From positions 1-25,049 of the forward strand of contig RXOD01004264.1 in NCBI GenBank assembly GCA_005223375.1: DNA of 25,049 nt, in the 5' to 3' direction. Source of the stretch: Amoebophrya sp. AT5.2 (taxonomy: Eukaryota > Sar > Dinophyceae > Syndiniales > Amoebophryaceae). Numbering within the stretch: the first letter of the stretch is position 1; each line of letters begins with the position of its first letter. The notes under the pieces were generated by a model, which had not been told where the DNA came from, ran no database searches, and saw only the letters and a list, made by a program, of their open reading frames with translations. Of the stretch, positions 1 through 7,947 are shown one piece after another. The translations under genes were made by a program, and so were the position numbers.

Positions 1-77
1 TACGAGACCAACTACCAGAGGAAGTACAAGTCTCCCTACCCTAGACCAATGCCCAGAAAAATGGGTTGATCCTCCCC

Positions 78-395
78 TTAATCTTCGCCCCGTCCCAGGT
101 CCCGCTCCTTCTGCAGCAGGCTTCCAGTCTGGGGGAAGGGGGGCTGTCCATCAGAGGAGGGCTTCCGGTTCTCCACCTTCTCCACGACGCCCAGTGGCGC
201 TCCGATTGGATGATCATGATCAGGATGAGGATCATAATGTGCGAGCTCAGCGAGTAGACCGCCGCGAGGGTGCTTCTCGGGAGGCGCGCCGCCCTCGCTG
301 GTACCTAACCGAAGCGCTGCCTCTACTGCCGGCGACTCGAAGCAGAAGCCGAGCAGCGCGAGCAGCGCGAAATTATGAAGCTGATAATTTTTCAT
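78..395 (-). CDS. possible small secreted protein, 105 aa
   Basis: I do not recognise this protein. The frame starts with ATG at 395 and ends with TAA at 78-80. The first 26 residues look like a signal peptide: a short polar start (MKNYQLHN), a hydrophobic core (FALLALLGFCF) and a plausible cleavage site after PAVEA. The rest is rich in Gly, Pro, Glu and His (for example HYDPHPDHDHP) and has no further membrane segment. It lies about 970 bases beyond the XPO7 stop, on the same strand. The open frame extends upstream to 479, but the signal peptide favours the start at 395. It could be a 3' exon of a longer gene or a chance frame; the evidence is only the signal-like start and the strand. Confidence 0.35.
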   Translation of the reverse strand: MKNYQLHNFALLALLGFCFESPAVEAALRLGTSEGGAPPEKHPRGGLLAELAHYDPHPDHDHPIGAPLGVVEKVENRKPSSDGQPPFPQTGSLLQKERDLGRGED

Positions 396-1367
396 TCGAT
401 CAGCGGAGCACGCGAGCCACTCTTGCGCGCAATCGCGGCGTTCATCGCCAACTTCTCGAACTAGTACCCTTAAATACAACTAATAAATCGACGATAAAGT
501 GGAACATATCGATCGGGGCCTGATGGATGATTGGGTGCAGAAAAGCAAAAATCACGGCACGAAGATCAGGACGAAAAAACGCTGCAACGGAGATGGCAGG
601 TCACGACACGCTCAGACGGAAGCATTATCGGTACTTACGTACTGACGATGAATTGCCACACTACAACTGGACGCATCCGGGGGATTCACGCAGTAGGCTC
701 CTGGGGGAGAATGGACTGTCAACGCAACGCATGCAGGGGCGTTCCTTACTGCATTCTCGAAGCATACGCATACGGACGGTAGTGGCTCCGCCACCTCTTT
801 TTACGGAAAACAAACACGAGCAACGCAGTCCACATCGTCGGTGGCAAGGGTACGAAAAAAATGCAAACTTGCATCGAAACGACACAAGATCTGCGAACCG
901 CATTTCGCGACGGTATCCGCCTCAGTCGCGAAACACGTGGTTCTTCATCTAGTAGATCTCCCTCATCTATTTGCCTACTGGTTTCCGATCTGCGGCGTAT
1001 CATCAGTATGTCGAAAATTGGTCTCTATCGATCAAACATCAAAGCATCCTTTGAGCTCAGACATCGCGGGCTCAGAATTAACGAGGACCTTCGTTCTACC
1101 TTTTCAATCGATCATGGGTACCATTACTTAGTGGCTCGTCTCAGCATTGCATCCAGCCGGTGTCGGCATGTGACATTCTAGATCCGAGCATAGTAGATTC
1201 TCCCCATGCGCTGATCTACGTAGGTACTGGTGGGCCCCGACGGCCTCAGCCCCTCCTCTCGTCCTCGTCCGCGTCTTCGGACCCCGGACTTCGCAGTGAC
1301 AGTAGGTATCTATGGCACGATTGATATTATGATGAAAGAATCAATAAACTCAGAAATAGACCTTCGC
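396..1367. other. intergenic, no gene recognised
   Basis: Short open frames occur on both strands (for example 527-952 plus), but none shows recognisable domains, a signal peptide or low-complexity coding bias. The right end must contain the 3' untranslated region of XPO7, which ends at 1368. Confidence 0.5.
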
Positions 1368-4300
1368 TCAGAGCGCTTTCACCATTTGCGCGAAGGTGTA
1401 GAGTTGCCTTGTGAAGTGATCCCGGTTCCGGCTGGAGAGGTTGTTTTCCACTTGCTGCATCAGTTCTTCGAAGAAGTTCCGCAGCTTTTCTCGTCGCTCC
1501 TCGATCTGCTGCAGGATGAGCCGGTCTTTCAGCAGCACGTAGTCTTCGGGGTACAGCAGAATCAGCGCCAGTAGCGGCCGCGACAGCGACCAGGTGGAGG
1601 AAAACTCGCCGGCCAGGATCAGCTGGAACATCAAATTCAGAATCCGCTTCAGCGCCTCCGGCTGCTGCGCGAGGAAGCTGTGCACGTACTGGGCTTCGGG
1701 CGTGAGCTGGGTGCCGACGAGGTTCTGCTCTCCTACTCCTGCTCCCCCTCCTACTGCTGCTAGCCCCTGTTCCTGCTGCTGTGCTAGCCCCTGCTTTTTG
1801 TGCTCGACGAAGAAGGAGACGATGTTGTCCACGATGGAGCAGCACTGCATCGACACGGACACCTCGTACGAGCACAGCCCTTCCTCCACCAGCGCGATCA
1901 GGAGCGCCAGCTGGTGCGGTTGCAGCTCGAACACCTTCTTCACGTGGCTCTTGGAGGTGAGGTCCAGGAAGGTGTAGAACGGCTTGCACGTCTTCGGGTA
2001 CGCCTTCAGCTCGTCCGGGGGGATACACAAACACATCTGCAGCGCGAGGCTCATCGACTTCTGCAGCGAGGTGTCGCCGTAGAGCTCGAACACACCAAAG
2101 TTACAGTACCCCCCGTTCAACGCATGACTGAAGAGGTCGAGCGCGACCCCCACGCCCTTGTACTTCTGCTGGTACAGATTGCGCGGGGGTGCTGCTGGGG
2201 GTGCTGCTGTTGTTCCGATCGGGCCGGGTGCACCACTCTGGGCCACGGCTGCTGGTGTGACAGATTGGCCCGGCGCGAAGTCCCCGAAGTCCTTCGCCAA
2301 TATCCTGCTCCCGTACGTGGTGAGGCACTGGCTGGCCTCCCGGAACAGCAAGATGCCGTTCGGGCTGGACTGCTCGAAATTGATCCGCTGCGTCTTGTTA
2401 TAACAAAACTCGGCCATGAACTTGAGCAGCGGCGTGGTCACCTCGTGGTCGTCCCAGAACACGTCCAGCGCGTTGTAGAACAACGCGATGCGGTTGTTCG
2501 CAGAGTTTGAGATCGACGCGTCCTGCACGAGCCACGAAAACAGCAGCCCGTAGCTCTCCGCGCCGTTGCACGCCTGGCAGAGCCCGCGCAGGTCGCGGCA
2601 CAACCCGATGATCCGCGTCTTCGCCTCCGGCTCCTGCTTCAGCTTATGCTGCTGCGCGAGCATCTTCACGGTGTCCAGCACGGCCGCCATCGGCTTGAGG
2701 AAGCCGTCAAACAGCTTCCGCGTGTGGGCCATGTCGTCGCGCCCATCCATAAACAGCAGCTTGCCCAGCGTGTGGTAGTACTGGGTGCGGTGCTTCCCGT
2801 ACGCTATGGAGTGGTACAAAAAACGAAACTCCTCCTTACAGTGGTTCTCCATCATGTACTGCACCTGAGAACGGGAAATATTAAAAAGCGTGAATTTATT
2901 GGAGGCGGTAAATATTGTTCGTACAGAACAGTGTACTGAGGTGAGTAGACCACTATATCATCCAAGGGTACTCACTTACTTTTATGCGTGACGAAGTACC
3001 ATTGCGTTTTTGAGGAGCAGCCTGCCGCTGACGATGAGGTGTGGGCTTCTTTCTGCCGTGTGCACGATGTTGATCCCCGCGGCCATTTCGTGGAAGAGCG
3101 CCAGCGATTTTGATAGGACTTGCTCAAACTGGCAGCGGTGCTGCAGGTTCTTCCCGATTTTGTTGATCAGCAGTCCCAGAATCGCGTTCTCGTCCGCCAC
3201 CCCCAGCGTTTGCGCGAGCTGGCTCCCCATGCTCGCGTTTCCTGTGGTTGCTGACGAGGACGAGCTCGACGAGGAGGAGACGGCGGAGGCCTTCGCGTGC
3301 TCCCCGATATAGACCTTCCGGAACTGCTCCAGGAAGTACAGGTACGCGGACTCGAGGTTCTCGTTGCCACTCGGCTGGTTGTCCGTCAGATTGATCAGCT
3401 CGAAGACCTTTTTCGCGAGCTCCCCGTTGATGATGTGCGGTGGCGTAACGTAGCCCGGGTCGCCGGGGCTCAGGGGCCCACCTCCGTGATGCCCACCAGC
3501 ATTGGCAGACTCGTACCGCGTCCGGGAGCTGGGGCCGGAAGAACTGTGCCCGGCCACCAGCGAACCCATCATGTACACAAGCCAGGCCATCTTCTTCTCG
3601 AACTTGGCCACCGGAATCTGTGAGTTCTTGCCGCGGCTCAGCGTATCGTCAAAATGCTTCATCACATGCTGCGCCGTGTCCTGGTACCTGGCCGGTCAAG
3701 TCGTAGCGGCGAGAAGTGAAATAGTAAGCGAATGAGCAAAAGATCGACATTTACTTACGGGCAACATTCGATTAAGATATGATAGATTTAGTAAAGAAGG
3801 ACTTCAAAATATTAAAAGTTGTACCTGCATCTTGACAAGTTGGAGAGCACCTCCAGCTGTTCGGTGCGCAGCACCTCCTCGTCGAGGGGATCGCTCCACT
3901 CGTGAAGCCCGTCCTGTTCCGCCGCCTGCTCCGCCATCGCTATCCGGGACTCTATGTACCTGTATATGCATTTTCGTTTTCACGTCTTTCTCCACTTCTT
4001 GTAACAAAAGTCTTGTTGTTCCCATAGCCTTTATAGAAAGTGAAAGATATTATAGGTAGGTCTAGGTGAACGTGAAGGTACGCGATGGTGATTTGCTGGA
4101 TGCATGTCTCCAGGCCGTTGGGCGCCTTCTCCTTGAGGTAGATCATGGGGGAGACCAATCCGCTCCAGAACTGCAGCAGATAGTGCTTGCTGTTCGGCTG
4201 CCGCTCCCAGTCGATCAAACCTTCGTGCGTGAACTGGTACACGTGCTGCATCCACATCTGGAAGACTTCGATGGCCGCCAGCTCGCTCAACTGGTGCGCG

Positions 4301-6364
4301 GCGTTCACCTTCCCGAGCAAACGGCACATCGCGTGGTAGCAGCTCTGGTCGTTCAGACCCATCTTAGACGCCAGGATACCTGTGGCGGGGGCGAAAGGGT
4401 CTTGTTCACCAAAGTTTTTTATATTAGTATAAAAACTACTATCTAAGTAGTTGTGCCGCTACGTGGGCGCACCACATGCAGCTGCAGCAAAAAGATTATT
4501 GAAATTGCGCATCTATCAATCGCTATCTCTCGACGTACCGCTCGTTCCCTGCACCAGGTGTCCCAGCAGCTTGTTCCTGTCTTCTTCCTTCTGGAAGAAG
4601 GATCTTCTTAGCGACGCGAGCAGCACCAGGCACTCCAGCGCCTTTGCGGAGCAGTCCATCCGCTGGAAGGAGCAGCAGCTGCTGTACACCTCGAAGAAGA
4701 GGTTGCAGATACCGTCCTCGCGCAGGATGGCCCAGTTGTGCGGCACCATCACGGTCTGCTGGTCCTCGTTCGTGTCGTCGGGCATGGTGCCCATGAAGTC
4801 GAAACTGAGGCAGTTCTGGATCAGCTTGAGCAGCTGCTTCACGAGAACCTTCTCCTCGTTCTTGTTCTCGATCTTCAGCTGGTTCTGCGTCATCAGCTTT
4901 TGGAGGGTATTCACGCCGGACTGGAAAATGGAGGGCAGCGCCGTATCCCGAAAGCACAAAGCGGTGCGCCGGTACCGCGACATCATGCTGCCCTGCGTGG
5001 GCTGCATGTCCTGCGTCAACTCGGTATACCTGGGTCGATTTCGTCCATCGAGTAGGTCGTGCAGCTGAAGCTTATAATAAAACAAAAACGAGACAAAATA
5101 AAAAATCAAAAGCCCTCGGTACACTTCGAGTCCCACGATGCAGTGCTGCGTGGAAGTTTCGAAGAACTGGTTTACGCGCGCCACAACGTCCTGGTGCTCC
5201 GGAGACTCCAACCATGCCAACTTCATGAGCCGGCACAGCAACCGGATGAACGGCCCAACCTATGTGAAAGTGATATTTGGGAAATGAGACTTGGAGGCGG
5301 ACTAAATCTACCAGACACGCATGTAAGAAAGTGTATGTCGTCCAACTTGAATTTCTAGTTACCTTGAATCAGAACTTCTTAGAGGTATTAGTGTTGCTCC
5401 GCACTGAAACTAGTTCTCAGTTAGAGGCGAAAGACACAAAGTTGCTCATCATGTATTCATCTGAACGCGGACCTGTACTAAACAATGCATGAGCTTTATT
5501 CGCCGACTTTAGGAGCGACGTTCGGCCATGCTGCGGCACGGTCGCTGGGAGAGTCGGCAACATATCATAAGCCGTCGCTTTCGGAATCCGCACTAGAGGT
5601 CATTGCCACGAAACCCGTGACGAAGAGGTCCCACTTCTGCGGCGAACGTATGCCGGCCGCTTCGTGATAATTTCATCGTCAGGCAGGAGACCCCGACAGC
5701 GCTTCCGCCATTTCCGGTCGAGAGATGCAAACGCGGTGTAAAAATCGGCCCCCGGCGTCGGTGGAACTAGAGTCATCGACTGCCAGCTGTCCTCGCCAAG
5801 ATACGACTCTTAGGTTACTTATGTTGCCATATGAGCCTGTATGAGTACCACCATATGGGCCTGCGAGTACATCGCGGGCCCGCGCGTCGCCAGCTGGTTG
5901 AACATGAAATCTTTCAGCTGCGCCTTCTGCCCGCTGCTCACCGCCGTCCAGTGATTCGTGATCAGCTTCATCAGCGCGTTCGTGGAGAATATGATCGCGT
6001 GGCTCTGCGAACTCGTCATCAGGATGGCCTGCATCTGGGGTATCTTCAGCGGGTCGTCCAGCAGCGGGAGCAGAATCTTGTGCGCGTTCTGCCGCTCCGA
6101 CTCGTTCCGCGCGTTGAAGAGGCTGTGGCACAGCGTCTCGAACTGCGAAAGCTCCTGCGGGGACATCTGCGGAATCGGTATCTGCGCGCTGTTCGCGGCT
6201 ATCTGGTGTCCGGCCCCGGGTGTCTGGGACGCCAGTGTCTGCGTCTGGGCTCCCGGTATGCCGCCGGTGGAAGACGCGGAACCCCCACCACCGATGCTGA
6301 TGCCGGACTGGGGCTGTCCGCCGGAGGAGGCCACCTGGGCCCCCCCGGGCTGGTCGTCCATCAT
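1368..6364 (-). CDS. XPO7: exportin-7 (XPO7/RanBP16), 7 exons, 1257 aa
   Basis: Nuclear export receptor of the importin-beta superfamily that binds Ran-GTP and carries proteins through the nuclear pore. Exons, in transcript order: 6364-5849, 5259-5123, 5029-4539, 4379-4082, 3959-3825, 3687-2988, 2864-1368. They sum to 1258 codons with stop. Matches to animal XPO7 run along the whole length: FETLCHSLFNARNESERQ near the N terminus, HCIVGLEVYTELTQ across intron 2, LNFDF-like CLSFDFMGT, LMNLTD-like LINLTDNQPS, FLEQFRKVYIG, SSPNGILLFREASQ, VNFGVF-like CNFGVFELYGD, and WSLSRPLLALILL near the end. The family is usually about 1090 residues; the excess is a Gly/Ser/Gln-rich N-terminal extension of about 70 residues and loops such as a poly-Ser run in exon 6. 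Five introns are GT-AG with GTAC donors. Intron 6 has no in-frame GT donor; a GC donor at 2987 is the simplest reading. Orthology is firm; the exact end of exon 1 (5849 or 5852) is less so. Confidence 0.92.
5260..5848 (-). other. XPO7 intron 1, unusually long (589 nt)
   Basis: The other five XPO7 introns are 93-159 nt; this one is 589 nt. It starts GTACTC and ends CACATAG. Close to its 5' end CCATATG and CATATGG form an inverted repeat spaced by about 20 bases (5827-5857). Open frames inside it, such as 5485-5667 plus, show nothing recognisable. It may contain an inserted element, but I could not define clear ends. Confidence 0.6.
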
Positions 6365-6628
6365 GCTAGGCAGCTTGTTCTACGACACACACCAGCCGAT
6401 CCTGTTGTTGGCGAAGAGCAAGAGGAGGGAGAGGAAGTCGAGATCACCGAGGTGAGGATGTCGCGGGACGAGACCACGGAGAAGTTCTCCGGATACTGCC
6501 ACGTGGGGTACAAGAACCTGAAGCACGCGCAGAGGGCGCTGAAGAAGTTTCACCTGCACAAACTGGACGGCAGGTACCTCTTCGTGGCGCCCTGCGAACC
6601 GAAGGACGCGGCGGGCAAGAAGAAATAG
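6363..6628 (+). pseudogene. frameshifted RRM RNA-binding domain fragment
   Basis: The frame ending at TAG 6626-6628 encodes the second half of an RRM: EVEITEVRMSRD (beta 2), then the RNP1-like strand KFSGYCHVGY, a helix (AQRALKKF), and KLDGRYLFVAP (beta 4), followed by a Lys-rich tail. The expected first strand, RNP2-like LGSLFYDTHQ, lies just upstream from 6363 but in another frame, so an intact domain would need a frame change near the Lys/Arg-rich stretch around 6410-6430. The ATG of this first part overlaps the XPO7 start codon on the opposite strand. After TAG the same frame stays open for about 33 codons and contains a CTKC pair. I read this as a decayed copy, the only recognisable gene piece on the plus strand here; a 3' exon of a real gene with antisense upstream exons is less likely. 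Confidence 0.5.
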
Positions 6629-7307
6629 AAAATCGAGGTCCCCTACTACGCACTGCCCTCCACGCTCGGGTGCACCAAATGCAACAGGCCGCCAAGCAGT
6701 GTTCTTTTTTTTTTTTGAAGCTGAACAGGCCGATCCGACTGGTGAAGCTGAAGAAGGTGATGCTCGATCGATCGATGCGTACAACGCCCGGAATCGAAAA
6801 CGCCCGGAATGCGAAAACTGCGGCGCCTATCCGATCCTGCGCAAATAAAGCCCGAGAGCCGATTGGCGTTCGATTCGGCTGGCTGGCGGTAGTCTCCTTT
6901 CAGTACCCGTCTGACCCGCGCCGATGGTTGTTTTCGGCGCCCTTTTGTCTCGTTTTCCGCGTCCTTTTGTCTCGCAGTACCGAGTAAGAAAGATGCTGAG
7001 GAGGTTGCCGTTGCCCCACGTTCCTGCGTGAAGACATTATTTTCCGTTCAAGATGAAATATTGGCAAAATTATCGCCACAGAAATGTTGTCGCTTCGGTA
7101 TGCATTAAGTGCATGCAAGATGGAGGATAATTCTACATCGACGTGTGTGAAAAGAGAAAACGTCGCAGTAGCCAGTTTTGCGCCATACAAACTGAAACTA
7201 AAGTAGAATGATCAATGAGGGACGAGAACAAACGACGACGCAGCTGCGCACGCTGTGAAGAGAAGGGGCAGGGATTGATTTATTTGCGATTAGCGAAAAA
7301 AAATGTA
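6629..7307. other. intergenic, short repeats only
   Basis: Contains a T10 run at 6706-6715, a short tandem repeat of ACGCCCGGAAT units at about 6782-6816, and two copies of CCTTTTGTCTCG near 6941-6973. The minus-strand frame 6900-7190 has no recognisable domain. No gene is supported. Confidence 0.5.
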
Positions 7308-7646
7308 CTAGAACATAACAATAAGGGTGAAGGGAAAAAAAGCGTCTGGGTCTGCTCCAGCTAGAATAGACCATTGAAAAATCTTCGTCCGGCGATTACC
7401 GTCGAGAACGGAACAACATTCTACCTTGAATTTCTGAGCATGAATCCGAGAACCCTGGCGTAAGATTTGGATTCGTGATCTGGAGACTTCAGGAAACATC
7501 TGACCGCGAAGAACTACGTCAGCTCGATTTAGGATAGCCACGGTCTTTTGTGATCTCAGTACTTTTCGGCGAGAAAAAAATCCGTTTGCGATTGGGATTG
7601 CGGCATGGGCAAAATAGTGATTGCAAAAGGACAACATATGTTGCAT
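7308..7646 (-). CDS. hypothetical open frame, 112 aa, weak
   Basis: Not recognised. ATG at 7646, stop at 7308-7310. The start (MQHMLSFCNHYFAHAAIPIANG) is mildly hydrophobic and the rest is basic. The frame stays open upstream of the ATG as far as about 7750. It lies downstream of the membrane-protein gene on the same strand, so it could also be 3' untranslated sequence of that gene. Low support. Confidence 0.18.
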   Translation of the reverse strand: MQHMLSFCNHYFAHAAIPIANGFFSRRKVLRSQKTVAILNRADVVLRGQMFPEVSRSRIQILRQGSRIHAQKFKVECCSVLDGNRRTKIFQWSILAGADPDAFFPFTLIVMF

Positions 7647-7947
7647 TACCGCAGCACGTGTCAATTTAGTTCCAGATGGACATTTGCGAGATGAACACCA
7701 CGCTTGTAGCCACCGATCACACCAGATGAAACTGCATCCAGCACCCCTTCAGGGAACCATCGAAACCAGTTTGGATGCTCACGCTCGTTCTTTGGTCGGC
7801 GAGAAAGAACGCCGTGGGTCGACAAGTGCGTCTCTGCTTCGCCGACGTGGAAAAAAACATAGGTGCTCAACGTCTCGTGGACCACAACCACAACATCAGT
7901 AGATACATCAATTTTCTTAAGTAGGTGCAGCAGTGTGGCGGTGGCCG

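Noticed and set aside
2982..2984. TAA read as an amino acid, as reported for some syndinians
   Set aside because: All other gene ends here are consistent with ordinary stops, and in-frame TAA occurs only at exon borders next to GTAAG-type donors. A GC donor explains the case more simply.
5831..6628. Plus-strand frame of 265 codons running into the RRM fragment
   Set aside because: The part before about 6400 is antisense to XPO7 exon 1 and shows no RRM features; only the last 70 codons are recognisable.
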